DNA of 64,000 nt from an uncultured Crocinitomix sp. GTDB taxonomy: Bacteria > Bacteroidota > Bacteroidia > Flavobacteriales_D > Crocinitomicaceae. The DNA lies in NCBI GenBank assembly GCA_937139035.1, contig CAKZPK010000181.1, positions 105,680 to 169,679 on the forward strand. Direction: 5' to 3'. The notes under the pieces were generated by a model. That model was not told the DNA's origin, did not search any database, and saw nothing but the letters and a program-made list of their open reading frames with translations. The position numbers and the translations under genes were made by a program. Below, piece by piece: positions 7,618 through 15,832 of this stretch (positions within the stretch are counted from its first letter, which is position 1; each line of letters begins with the position of its first letter).

Positions 7618-8262
7618 ATGAATGATTTAACTGATAATCTTTTAGAAAACAAATTTCCTTCGTTGACAAACTATCTTCAATTAAAAAATGAAATTAAGCA
7701 GGTTGCAACACTTCATAAATTTAAAAAAGGAGAAATCATTTTACGTGAGGGACAGTTTATAAAAGCAATTCCTTTATTGATTAGCGGATTAGTGAAAGTA
7801 TATAAAGAAGATGAGGTGCAAGGGGAAGTTTTACTTTATTATATAGAAGCAGGAGAGAGTTGCGTGATGTCAATGACCGCCCTAATAAAAAATGAAGCCA
7901 GTAAAGTTAAAGCGGTAATTGAACAAGATGCTGAAATATTAGTAGTGCCAGCTGCTGAAGCGCTTAATATTTCGCATAAATATCCAGTATGGAACGGGTT
8001 TATCTATGATTTGTTTAGCAGTAAATATGATGACCTATTGTCTGTCATTACCACATTAACATTTTCAAATAAGGATTCCAGATTATTAAATTATTTGCAA
8101 AAGCAGGTCGAATTAAAAGGGACACGACTAATACAAAAAACACACCTTGAAATTGGATTTGATTTAGGCTCGTCAAGAGAGGTGATTTCAAGGTTATTAA
8201 AGAAGTTGGAAAGTGAAGGGAAGGTTGAATTACTCCACGGAAAAATAAAAGTGTTGTTTTAA
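7618..8262 (+). CDS. Crp/Fnr-family transcriptional regulator of the sulfur genes
   Basis: A 214-residue Crp/Fnr regulator. The ATG at 7618 is preferred over a TTG 24 nt upstream. An N-terminal cyclic-nucleotide-like beta-barrel (about 25-115) is followed by a long dimer helix and a C-terminal winged helix; the recognition helix is near 185-198 (SSREVISRLLKKLE). There is no FNR-type cysteine cluster. The only cysteine is Cys82 in AGESCVMS, a possible redox or persulfide sensor. The gene follows the cytochrome c by 53 nt and is probably in the sulfite dehydrogenase transcript, so it would control its own synthesis. It is the obvious candidate to bind the GTAAC-N4-GTTAC sites at 103, 968, 5742 and 8282. 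Confidence 0.87.
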   Translation: MNDLTDNLLENKFPSLTNYLQLKNEIKQVATLHKFKKGEIILREGQFIKAIPLLISGLVKVYKEDEVQGEVLLYYIEAGESCVMSMTALIKNEASKVKAVIEQDAEILVVPAAEALNISHKYPVWNGFIYDLFSSKYDDLLSVITTLTFSNKDSRLLNYLQKQVELKGTRLIQKTHLEIGFDLGSSREVISRLLKKLESEGKVELLHGKIKVLF

Positions 8263-8281
8263 GAAATTATTAGACTTGATT

Positions 8282-8325
8282 GTAACATCCATCACCAAAT
8301 TTGAGGCTGATACCCAATAAATTTG
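8282..8325 (+). promoter_or_regulatory. Degenerate Crp/Fnr operator plus perfect -7 box upstream of the DUF2892 gene
   Basis: GTAACATCCATCAC at 8282-8295 keeps the left half-site and has ATCAC in place of GTTAC on the right. TAAATTTG at 8318-8325 is a perfect -7 box and its centre is 33 nt from the palindrome centre, the same as in the other promoters. The predicted start near 8328 is about 18 nt before the ATG at 8346. Confidence 0.68.
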
Positions 8326-8345
8326 TACTTAAATAATTAGATGTT

Positions 8346-8549
8346 ATGAAAAAGAATATGGGAAATGCAGATCGAATTATCAGAGTGTTGATTTTTGCGG
8401 TTACGGTAATTTTATTTTTTAGTGGAATTGTTACCGGTACATTGGGTTATATACTTATGGGAGTTGGCTCAATTTTATTAATCACAAGTTTCATTAATTT
8501 TTGTCCAATTTATTCAGTCTTAGGTATTAAAACCAATAAGTCAAAATAG
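8346..8549 (+). CDS. DUF2892-family small membrane protein (YgaP membrane-domain-like)
   Basis: A 67-residue protein with the DUF2892 pattern: N-terminal NMGNADRIIRV, two hydrophobic helices (about 14-30 and 33-48), and a C-terminal CPIYSVLGIKT with Cys53. The same domain forms the membrane part of YgaP, where it is fused to a rhodanese, so the family has a sulfur connection. Here it is a separate gene with its own sulfur-regulon promoter. A palindromic bidirectional terminator follows at 8632. Confidence 0.85.
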   Translation: MKKNMGNADRIIRVLIFAVTVILFFSGIVTGTLGYILMGVGSILLITSFINFCPIYSVLGIKTNKSK

Positions 8550-8631
8550 ACACTATTAAAAGGGGCAAACTTCTTTATGGTAATCCAAAAACAGGAGTAC
8601 GCAAAAAGGAGTTGATGTTTAAACCAAAATG

Positions 8632-8660
8632 AGAGAAGCTAAAATTTTAGCTTCTCTTTA
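8632..8660. terminator. Bidirectional terminator
   Basis: A perfect 13-bp inverted repeat with almost no loop: AGAGAAGCTAAAA at 8632-8644 and TTTTAGCTTCTCT at 8645-8657. It lies between the convergent DUF2892 and GreA/GreB-like genes and can end transcription from either side. Confidence 0.78.
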
Positions 8661-8681
8661 TATTCAAAAAAGAGGATGTTA

Positions 8682-9143
8682 TTAATAAATATCTTCAATG
8701 CTGTAGTCGTAATTATTAAAACTAAAAGTGTCTCCTACTTTCTTACCCTCCATTTCTTTAAATAGTGGAGCATTTTTAGAAATGCCGAATACAGATTCAC
8801 CGTTTACCTCAAAATTTTCAACACTAACAGACGGGTAAAACGTCTTGTGGTCGGTTACAACAATTGCACCAATTACTGCGCTGTCTAAAGGCGAATCAAG
8901 CACAACCATTTTTTGCAAAAAGTCTAATTCGTTTTTAGCAAACTCCCATTCTTTTGTTAGCATTGCAATCAAAGCTTTATTACTTTGGTTTGCCGACATC
9001 TGATCCAGATCATGTTGGTCTTCATCTGTTGTATACTCAACTCCATTTATATCATCAATACGAACCTTAAAATCTGTTACAATTTCTTGTTGGCGAGCCT
9101 TTGCCGTTTCTAAAATCTGTTTTTTAAATGCAATCTTATCCAT
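8682..9143 (-). CDS. GreA/GreB-family transcription factor-like protein
   Basis: A 153-residue protein with the two-part Gre layout. An N-terminal helical region (about 1-80) would form the coiled coil that enters the RNA polymerase secondary channel. A C-terminal FKBP-like domain (about 85-153) contains PLFKEMEGKKVGDTFSF, close to the Gre C-terminal consensus. In this Bacteroidota subgroup the N-terminal half is diverged, so transcript-cleavage activity is uncertain; another role at the secondary channel is possible. It has its own terminator and no obvious operon partner. Confidence 0.75.
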   Translation of the reverse strand: MDKIAFKKQILETAKARQQEIVTDFKVRIDDINGVEYTTDEDQHDLDQMSANQSNKALIAMLTKEWEFAKNELDFLQKMVVLDSPLDSAVIGAIVVTDHKTFYPSVSVENFEVNGESVFGISKNAPLFKEMEGKKVGDTFSFNNYDYSIEDIY

Positions 9144-9346
9144 AATCTTGTTTTATACAACTAAAAATAGCTGTTTTAAATACCTTAAAAGACGACATAT
9201 CTTAGTGTCATGTTTGATTTTTGTCAGGTTGGTTGACAACTGACTGATATCATTTTATAGTTTGACATTGGTCTTTTTATTTGGGGACTTTATTCAATAA
9301 ATTTAGTTTTGGAGGATGGTCTCCATAAAACTAAAATTTTTGAGTA

Positions 9347-10174
9347 ATGAAAAATGTAATTTTGCCAACAGATTTTTCCGACAATGCATGGAAAGCAATG
9401 AGCTATGCTGCACAGTTATTTCATAATGTACCGTGTAAATTTACTTTGCTCAATACATTTTCGGTGCCATATAGTTATGCAGAGGCTGGTGCCATGCCAA
9501 ATATAGAGCCGTTAAAAGAAGACTCTGAAAGTGGCTTAGCAGCAGTGCTAAAAAGATTTAAAGAATTAGATCATAATGATGGTTCTACTTTCCAAACAGT
9601 TTCAAAGTTTTCTTCGGTGGTTGATGCTATTAGTCAGGTTGAAGAAGAAAGTGGAAAAGACTGTACTGTTATTATGGGTACAAAAGGTGCAGGTGGCTTA
9701 GGTGAAATGTTTTTAGGAACTATGACTTCACATGTTATAAGTCATGTTAAATCTCCTGTTATTTGTGTGCCTAATTCAGCTAATTTAAACATCCCTAAAA
9801 GTTTAATGTTGGCGGTTGATAATCAAGGAGTAGATAGTATGGAGGAAATCCAATTGTTGAATGATATTGCCGAGCAACATCAGGCAAATGTAATGATAGT
9901 TAATGTACCCGTGGGAGAAGAGGAAGTGTTGGGGGAAGATTCAGCAGAACAATTTGTGGTTGACCACTATTTAAAGAAAACGCCGCACACTTATCATACC
10001 TTGTATGGGGAATATAAAGAAGATTTATTAACGCAGTTTGCCGAGCGCAACGAGGTTGATTTAATTGCAATGATTAAACGAGATAGAGGTTTTTGGAAAA
10101 ATCTATTTCACCGCAGCCTGACAAAAAGCATGACCTTTTATTGCGATAAACCTCTACTTATTCTAAGGGATTAA
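9347..10174 (+). CDS. Tandem-domain universal stress protein
   Basis: A 275-residue protein made of two UspA domains, about 1-145 and 155-275. The first has the classic start VILPTDFSDNAWKAMSYA and the nucleotide-loop motif GTKGAGGLGEMFLGTMTSHVISH, shown here in parts: GTKGAGG, then FLGTMTS. The second half is more diverged but ends RSLTKSMTFYCDKPLLIL. Cytoplasmic, probably nucleotide-binding and induced by stress or oxygen limitation. The 200-nt leader (9144-9346) has no clear consensus promoter. Confidence 0.87.
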   Translation: MKNVILPTDFSDNAWKAMSYAAQLFHNVPCKFTLLNTFSVPYSYAEAGAMPNIEPLKEDSESGLAAVLKRFKELDHNDGSTFQTVSKFSSVVDAISQVEEESGKDCTVIMGTKGAGGLGEMFLGTMTSHVISHVKSPVICVPNSANLNIPKSLMLAVDNQGVDSMEEIQLLNDIAEQHQANVMIVNVPVGEEEVLGEDSAEQFVVDHYLKKTPHTYHTLYGEYKEDLLTQFAERNEVDLIAMIKRDRGFWKNLFHRSLTKSMTFYCDKPLLILRD

Positions 10175-10275
10175 TAGCGCAATTATTTCAAGATATTGGA
10201 AATAATGAATTTTATTGAGTGGCGAAATAATTGGTTTTTCGTTACATTGTTGGCAGAAATCATTTACCCATTATT

Positions 10276-10448
10276 ATGAAAAAAAAATCGATCATATTTT
10301 TTTACTAGTTTTTCTTTGTGCAAATTGTGTAAAAAATGAGGAGGTAGATTATGCTATTGTTAGTATTGAAACAACCAATTCTAATACTGGATTTATCGAA
10401 CTTTTAAATTCTAAAAATGAGGTATTAAAAAGTAATGGCACCGATTGA
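10276..10448 (+). pseudogene. Disrupted N-terminal part of a TlpA-type thioredoxin lipoprotein
   Basis: From ATG 10276 the frame ends after 10 codons. Adding one A to the A9 run (10279-10287) would restore a lipoprotein signal ending LCANC and continue into DYAIVSIETTNSNTGFIEL. That resembles the N-terminal domain of Bacteroidota TlpA-like lipoproteins. The frame then stops at TGA 10446-10448. One base fewer in the A5 run at 10427-10431 would join it to the thioredoxin frame at 10435. Compared with full-length relatives (about 350 residues), most of the N-terminal domain is also missing. This looks like decay: two frameshifts and an internal deletion. A sequencing error in A9 is possible but would not explain the deletion. 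Confidence 0.6.
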
Positions 10449-10890
10449 ACAGAACTATTTAAAACTTAAAAAAATTGAAAAGGGAAACCCATCTCCAGCC
10501 TTTTCTTTACAGAATAAAGAAGGTGTTAACATAACCCTTGACGAATTGAAAGGACAGTTAATTTATATTGATGTATGGGCAACATGGTGTAAGCCTTGCA
10601 TGGCAGAAATGCCTTATTTGAAAACGCTGGAAAAACATTTTGAAAAGGAAGAAATAACCTTTGTGAGCATTTGTATTAATGACCAAAAGAAAAATTGGTT
10701 ATCTGTGATTACAGAAAAAGAAGGTATTCAACTCTTTGCCTCAGATCCCAATGACCCATTTATTGATTCCTATGCTATTACAGGTATTCCACGTTTTATT
10801 CTGTTAGATCGAGAGGGTGTAATAATTGATGCGTATGCAAAACGCCCGTCTGACAAAAATCTAATCCCTGAAATTGAGTCGTTTCTCTAA
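10435..10890 (+). CDS. TlpA-like thioredoxin domain, remnant without signal peptide
   Basis: A 151-residue open frame encoding a complete TlpA/ResA-like thioredoxin fold. It has the entry motif GNPSPAFSL near residue 18, the redox centre WCKPC near 48-52 in WATWCKPCM, and the cis-proline loop GIPRFILLD near 117-125. Family members are periplasmic lipoproteins that reduce disulfides. This frame has no signal peptide because the upstream part is in another frame (see 10276-10448). If expressed, the protein would stay in the cytosol. I consider it part of a decayed gene, although the thioredoxin half itself looks intact. Confidence 0.65.
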   Translation: MAPIEQNYLKLKKIEKGNPSPAFSLQNKEGVNITLDELKGQLIYIDVWATWCKPCMAEMPYLKTLEKHFEKEEITFVSICINDQKKNWLSVITEKEGIQLFASDPNDPFIDSYAITGIPRFILLDREGVIIDAYAKRPSDKNLIPEIESFL

Positions 10891-10894
10891 TTGA

Positions 10895-11239
10895 TTACAG
10901 AAAACCTAATTCAAGCTGAGCTTCTTCACTCATCATGTCTTTGTCCCACGGCGGATCAAATACGATATTCACCTTCGCTTCTGATACTCCCAAAACTGTT
11001 TCAACCTTATTCTTAACATCCACGGGCAGACTTTCTGCAACCGGGCAGTTAGGAGAGGTTAAAGTCATGTCGACATCAACAAAACCATCCGCTTTAATTT
11101 TGACTTCGTAAATCAATCCTAATTCAAAAATATCCACCGGAATTTCGGGATCGTAAATTTCCTTTAATGCAGCAATAATATTTTCTTCCATGTTCTTAAT
11201 TGCCGCCTTGTCCATACTTCCTTCTTTTGAAACTATCAT
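10895..11239 (-). CDS. sufT: SufT-like MIP18/DUF59 iron-sulfur assembly protein
   Basis: A 114-residue protein of the MIP18/DUF59 (PaaD-like) family, which helps mature iron-sulfur proteins. Typical motifs are YDPEIPVDIFELGLIYEV near residues 28-45, then LTSPNCPVAESLP with the conserved Cys, and DPPWDKDMMSEEAQ near the C-terminus. Its ATG overlaps the sufE stop by one base, so translation is coupled. A second in-frame ATG eight codons later is possible. Last gene of sufS-sufE-sufT. Confidence 0.87.
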   Translation of the reverse strand: MIVSKEGSMDKAAIKNMEENIIAALKEIYDPEIPVDIFELGLIYEVKIKADGFVDVDMTLTSPNCPVAESLPVDVKNKVETVLGVSEAKVNIVFDPPWDKDMMSEEAQLELGFL

Positions 11240-11655
11240 TACTTCATTTTTAATGCCAAAGCATACATTTTCATTTGTTTTACCATGGCTACTAAACCAT
11301 TGCTCCGTGTTGGAGATAGGTGCTCTTGCAAACCAATTTCTTTAATGAAATCAAGTTTTGCGTCAATTATTGTATCAGGTGTTTCGTTGGATAAAACATC
11401 CACTAAAATGGCAATAATTCCCTTAGCAATTATTGCATCCGCATCCGCAGTAAAAACAACCTTGTCGTCCTTTTTTTCTGCATGTAACCAAACAGTTGAT
11501 TGACACCCTTTAATAATGTTTTCATCCGTTTTATTGGTTGAATCAATTATTGGTAAGTCTTTCCCTAATTCAATAATATATTCGTACTTCTCCATCCAAT
11601 CATCATAAATGGCAAAGCTCTCTACTAATTCATTTTCCTTATCTATTATGCTCAT
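11239..11655 (-). CDS. sufE: SufE sulfur acceptor for SufS
   Basis: A 138-residue SufE protein. It takes persulfide sulfur from the cysteine desulfurase SufS and passes it to the SufB scaffold. The conserved acceptor Cys51 is in IIKGCQSTVWL. Length and the C-terminal pattern (GLQEHLSPTRSNGL) are normal. It starts 1 nt after the sufS stop and overlaps the next gene by 1 nt, so the three genes form one tight operon. Cytoplasmic. Confidence 0.92.
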   Translation of the reverse strand: MSIIDKENELVESFAIYDDWMEKYEYIIELGKDLPIIDSTNKTDENIIKGCQSTVWLHAEKKDDKVVFTADADAIIAKGIIAILVDVLSNETPDTIIDAKLDFIKEIGLQEHLSPTRSNGLVAMVKQMKMYALALKMK

Positions 11656-11656
11656 A

Positions 11657-12874
11657 TTAACTTAGCATGGTTACTGCCTTTTTCAAAGCAATTATAAATT
11701 GATCAATCTCTTCTTTTGTATTGTAAAAACTGAAAGATGCGCGAATTGTTCCAGGAATTTTGTAAAAATCCATAATTGGCTGAGTACAATGGTGTCCTGT
11801 TCGCACGGCAACTCCCTGTTGGTTCAATAGTGTTCCTACGTCATAAGGGTGCGTGCCTTCGATTAAGAATGAAATTGTGCTTCCCTTTTCTGCAGCCGTC
11901 CCATAAATTCGCATCCCTTCAATCTCGTTCAGTTTTTCGGTAGCATATGCCAACAATTCATCTTCATGTTGTTTAATGCCTTTTAAATCTTGTTCGGCTA
12001 ACCATTCAATGGCTTTTCCAAAAGCAATTCCACCAATAATGTTTGGTGTTCCGGCTTCAAACTTGTGTGGTAAACCGTTATAAGTTGTTTTTTCTAATGT
12101 TACCGTTTTTATCATGTCACCGCCTCCACGGTAAGGTGGCATCTCATTCAATAATTCCTCTTTTCCGTATAACACTCCAACACCAGTTGGTCCAAATACC
12201 TTATGACCAGAAAAAACAAGAAAATCACAGTCTAATTGTTGCACATCAATTTGCATATGCTGCAAAGATTGTGCGCCATCAATTAATACTTTGGCTCCAA
12301 CTTTATGCGCAGCCTCAATTATTTCTGCAATGGGGTTGATCGTACCTAATGCATTTGAGATATGCGTAACTGAAACGAGTTTGGTTTTTTCTGTAAGTAA
12401 TTCTCCAAGTTGGTCTAAAATAAGCTCTCCAGCCTCATTCATAGGAATGTACTTAAGAACTAATCCACGCTCTTCTGCAAGCATTTGCCACGGAACAATA
12501 TTTGAATGGTGCTCCATTTGCGAAATTAGAATTTCGTCTCCGGCGTTTAGCAATTTACCAAAACTGCTCGCTACTAAATTGATTCCATCAGTTGTCCCTT
12601 GCGTAAAAATAACCTCATAGTCTTTTTTAGCGTTGATATAAGCCTGAATTGTTTTTCTGGCTTCTTCATAGTTTTCGGTAGAAACTTGGCTTAAATGATG
12701 CACTCCACGGTGGATATTTGCATTTTCCGTTTCGTAGTATGTATTGATACAATCAATCACAGATTGAGGCTTCTGTGACGTTGCTCCATTATCAAAATAG
12801 ATTAATGGATATTTTCCAATTTTCGTTTGAAGGATTGGAAACTGTTTTCTGATATTATTTACGTCAAATGACAT
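11657..12874 (-). CDS. sufS: SufS cysteine desulfurase
   Basis: A 405-residue class V aminotransferase-fold, PLP-dependent cysteine desulfurase (group II). The PLP lysine is Lys225 in FSGHKVFGP. The catalytic Cys363 lies in RTGHHCTQP. The ATG at 12874 is chosen over a TTG 15 nt upstream because the promoter -7 box (12887-12894) overlaps that TTG. SufS mobilises sulfur from cysteine for iron-sulfur cluster assembly with SufE. sufBCD are not in this window, so this is a detached suf sub-operon. Confidence 0.93.
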   Translation of the reverse strand: MSFDVNNIRKQFPILQTKIGKYPLIYFDNGATSQKPQSVIDCINTYYETENANIHRGVHHLSQVSTENYEEARKTIQAYINAKKDYEVIFTQGTTDGINLVASSFGKLLNAGDEILISQMEHHSNIVPWQMLAEERGLVLKYIPMNEAGELILDQLGELLTEKTKLVSVTHISNALGTINPIAEIIEAAHKVGAKVLIDGAQSLQHMQIDVQQLDCDFLVFSGHKVFGPTGVGVLYGKEELLNEMPPYRGGGDMIKTVTLEKTTYNGLPHKFEAGTPNIIGGIAFGKAIEWLAEQDLKGIKQHEDELLAYATEKLNEIEGMRIYGTAAEKGSTISFLIEGTHPYDVGTLLNQQGVAVRTGHHCTQPIMDFYKIPGTIRASFSFYNTKEEIDQFIIALKKAVTMLS

Positions 12875-12886
12875 ATGTGTTTTTTG

Positions 12887-12916
12887 CAAATTTAGTGAGA
12901 TTGTTCTGATTTACAA
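12887..12916 (-). promoter_or_regulatory. Consensus Bacteroidota promoter of sufS
   Basis: On the minus strand TTG (12916-12914), a 19-nt spacer and TAAATTTG (12894-12887) match the primary sigma factor pattern of Bacteroidota. The predicted start near 12880 is only a few bases before the ATG at 12874, so the leader is nearly absent. This rules out the upstream TTG start codon. Confidence 0.72.
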
Positions 12917-13040
12917 CCATTATTTAGAATTGATCTAAATAACATTCAAATATGAGCGAAAATTTTGGTTATTTTTGTTCAGATCATCCTGTATTATCAA
13001 TAGTTACAAATGCCACACTGGATGATAAAAAAATGAAAGA

Positions 13041-14615
13041 ATGAGTAAAACAGAAGATTTTAGAGAGCACATTAATGAAGGATATGCATTTGAAGGAGAG
13101 TATATAACTCTTGGATCAGCCTTGCTTGATGGAGAACCGATTGGAGATGCAAATGTCAAAATTCCTTTAAGCACATTAAATCGTCACGGATTAATTGCAG
13201 GAGCTACTGGTACAGGTAAGACAAAATCATTGCAAGTTTTGGCAGAGGAAATGTCTTTAAAAGGAATACCATCTTTATTGATGGATTTAAAAGGAGATTT
13301 AAGTGGTTTAGGAAAACCGGGTGAAACCAATAAACACATTGAAAAAAGAGCGGCCGCAATGGGAATTCCATATAAGGCACATCAATTATTGGTTGAGCTA
13401 TTCTCCATTTCAGAAGGAAAAGGAACGCGAATGAAAGCGACTGTCTCTGAATTTGGTTCTACTCTTTTATCAAAAATATTTGGTTTGAATGAAACCCAAA
13501 CCGGAATTTTAGCCATTCTATTTAAATATTGTGATGATAATGATTTACCGTTGCTTGATTTAAAGGATTTGAGAAAGAGTCTGCAGTTTATGATTGGAGA
13601 CGGAAAAGAAGAGATTAAAGAAGAGTACGGTCAAGTTTCCTCGGCTTCGGTGAATACAATTATGCGCAAAATCATTGAGCTTGAACAGCAAGGTGGCGAA
13701 TTGTTTTTTGGTGAACGATCTTTTGATGTGTCTGATTTACTTTTTACAAATAGCCGTGGAATCGGTCAAATATCAATTTTAAGATTAACCGATATTCAAA
13801 GCAAGCCCAAGTTATTTTCAACTTTTATGTTGAGTTTATTGGCCGAGTTATATGAAACGCTTCCTGAATCTGGAGATGACGATAAGCCTAAATTATGTCT
13901 GTTTATTGATGAGGCGCATTTGGTTTTTGACCAAGCAACAGATGAATTGTTAGATCAAATTGAAGTCATTATTAAATTGATTCGATCAAAAGGAGTTGGA
14001 ATCTATTTTTGCACACAATTACCTACGGATATTCCTGATGTGGTATTAAGCCAATTGGGATTAAAAATTCAACACGCCTTGCGCGCATTTACCGCAAAGG
14101 ATAGAAAAGCAATTAAAAGTACTGCCGAAAATTATCCCTTGTCAGACTATTGTGAAACGGACGAAATTATTACTGCTTTAGGTATTGGAGAAGCTTTAGT
14201 TACTGGCTTAAATGAGAATGGAATCCCAACTCCACTTGCAGCAACATTAATGCGCGGCCCAGCCACTCGAATGGATATTTTAACACCAGTTGAAATTGAC
14301 GAGATTGTTGATTATTCAACATTAACAGAAAAATACAATAAGGATATTGATCGCCGAAGTGCCTATGAAATTTTATCTGAAAAAATGGATAAAGCTAAAG
14401 CAAAAGAACGCCGAGAGCAAATTAAAGCACAAGAAGAAAAAGAGCGCAAAATAACGGAAAAGAAACTCAGAAAATCTGCTCCAAAAACACGAAAAACAAC
14501 ACGTACAAACTCTACGCGCAATCCCAGTTCTTCTCGCCAAAGTGATGGCATTGGAGAGACATTAATTAAAGAATTAACTCGTGGCTTATTCGGTATACTT
14601 GGAATGAAAAGATAG
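13041..14615 (+). CDS. HerA/DUF853-family ATPase
   Basis: A 524-residue HerA-like ATPase (DUF853, YjgR-type). The Walker A motif GATGTGKT is at residues 54-61 and a Walker B-like LCLFIDEAHLVF lies near 281-292. A conserved block KGVGIYFCTQLPTDIPD follows near 315-331. The C-terminal 90 residues are a highly charged Lys/Arg/Glu coiled-coil-like tail ending in a hydrophobic GLFGILGMK. The cellular role of this family is not settled; a helicase or translocase function is inferred from HerA similarity. No nuclease partner is adjacent, so it is not the NurA-HerA pair. Confidence 0.85.
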   Translation: MSKTEDFREHINEGYAFEGEYITLGSALLDGEPIGDANVKIPLSTLNRHGLIAGATGTGKTKSLQVLAEEMSLKGIPSLLMDLKGDLSGLGKPGETNKHIEKRAAAMGIPYKAHQLLVELFSISEGKGTRMKATVSEFGSTLLSKIFGLNETQTGILAILFKYCDDNDLPLLDLKDLRKSLQFMIGDGKEEIKEEYGQVSSASVNTIMRKIIELEQQGGELFFGERSFDVSDLLFTNSRGIGQISILRLTDIQSKPKLFSTFMLSLLAELYETLPESGDDDKPKLCLFIDEAHLVFDQATDELLDQIEVIIKLIRSKGVGIYFCTQLPTDIPDVVLSQLGLKIQHALRAFTAKDRKAIKSTAENYPLSDYCETDEIITALGIGEALVTGLNENGIPTPLAATLMRGPATRMDILTPVEIDEIVDYSTLTEKYNKDIDRRSAYEILSEKMDKAKAKERREQIKAQEEKERKITEKKLRKSAPKTRKTTRTNSTRNPSSSRQSDGIGETLIKELTRGLFGILGMKR

Positions 14616-14692
14616 CCGTGCTAAACAGCTACGTGATTTGTTTGAATAATAGACAAAAGAAATACTAAGTACCAAAAGGAACAACAAAAAAC

Positions 14693-15832
14693 ATGATAAA
14701 CTCGAAACTTCCAGAAGTAGGAACAACTATTTTTTCAGTCATGTCAGCACTTGCAAATGAGCATGGCGCGGTTAATTTATCGCAGGGATTCCCAGATTTT
14801 CCAATAGATAATCGCTTAAAATCTTTTGTTACCCAAGCGCTGGACAATAATCAAGTGCAGTATGCACCAATGCCTGGTCGGTTAGATTTGCGAGAAGCAA
14901 TTAGCAGCAAAATAGAACAACAGCATGGTGTAAAGGTTGATCCAATTACTGAAATCACAGTTACGGCAGGTGCAACCCAAGCAATTTATACTGCCATTAC
15001 CGCTATTATAAATGAAGGGGATGAGGTTGTTTTGTTTGACCCAGCTTATGATTGTTACGATCCAACAATTCGTGTGAATAAGGGAGTGCCTGTCCATTTA
15101 AAGTTAGTTCACCCAACTTATCATATTGATTGGAATGAAGTACGTCAAAAAGTAAATTCTAAAACCAAATTAATCATTACCAATAACCCACATAACCCTT
15201 GTGGTTCAGTTTGGACAAAAGCAGACATAATTGCATTAGAGTCCTTGGTGCAAGAGTCTCCGCAACTAATGGTTTTAAGTGATGAGGTGTATGAGCATAT
15301 TCAATATGAGGACGAGCATCAATCCGTTTTGAAATCTGCAATATTACGTGAACGCAGCTTTGTAACATATAGTTTTGGTAAAACAATGCATGTTACAGGT
15401 TGGAAATTGGGGTACTGTATTGCTCCTGAATCTTTCACTGCAGAATTTCGAAAGGTTCATCAATATTTAGTGTTTTGTGCAAACAATACCATGCAATATG
15501 CTGTTGCTGAATATTTAAATGCAGGTGAATTTTGGAGAGAAGTAATGCCCATGTATCGTAAAAAAAAGGAACTGTTTTTAGAAGCAATTCAAGAATCACG
15601 ATTTAAGCCATTGCAGTGCTCAGGAACTTATTTTTGCTTGTTGGACTATAGTGAAATATCAACTTTGTCGGATGTTGAATTTGCGAAGGAATTAACCACG
15701 AAATATGGCGTTGCAGCAATTCCAGTTTCTGTTTTTTATGAAGATCAAACAGATCATAAAGTGATTCGAATTTGTTTTGCAAAGCAAGATGAAACATTGA
15801 TTAAAGCAGCTCAACTATTATGCAAGATTTAA
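14693..15832 (+). CDS. ybdL: Methionine aminotransferase (YbdL-like)
   Basis: A 379-residue fold-type I PLP enzyme. The PLP lysine is Lys230 in SYSFGK-type context (TYSFGKTMHVTGWK). Substrate-binding motifs LSQGFPDFP near residue 29 and NNPHNPCG near 164-171 match YbdL-type methionine/aromatic 2-oxoacid aminotransferases. It overlaps the following omega-amidase by 13 nt. That pairing supports a role in the last step of methionine salvage, transaminating 2-oxo-4-methylthiobutyrate with glutamine, after which the amidase removes 2-oxoglutaramate. Confidence 0.87.
   Translation: MINSKLPEVGTTIFSVMSALANEHGAVNLSQGFPDFPIDNRLKSFVTQALDNNQVQYAPMPGRLDLREAISSKIEQQHGVKVDPITEITVTAGATQAIYTAITAIINEGDEVVLFDPAYDCYDPTIRVNKGVPVHLKLVHPTYHIDWNEVRQKVNSKTKLIITNNPHNPCGSVWTKADIIALESLVQESPQLMVLSDEVYEHIQYEDEHQSVLKSAILRERSFVTYSFGKTMHVTGWKLGYCIAPESFTAEFRKVHQYLVFCANNTMQYAVAEYLNAGEFWREVMPMYRKKKELFLEAIQESRFKPLQCSGTYFCLLDYSEISTLSDVEFAKELTTKYGVAAIPVSVFYEDQTDHKVIRICFAKQDETLIKAAQLLCKI

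Noticed and set aside
9200..9280. A possible FNR-type site (CTGATATCAT) before the universal stress gene
   Set aside because: It lacks the TTGAT-N4-ATCAA pattern and has no -7 box at a fitting distance.
10215..10448. A 77-codon frame starting upstream of the TlpA remnant
   Set aside because: Its first 20 codons have no family-like content; the meaningful part begins at the ATG-A9 signal at 10276, so it was treated as a broken gene.
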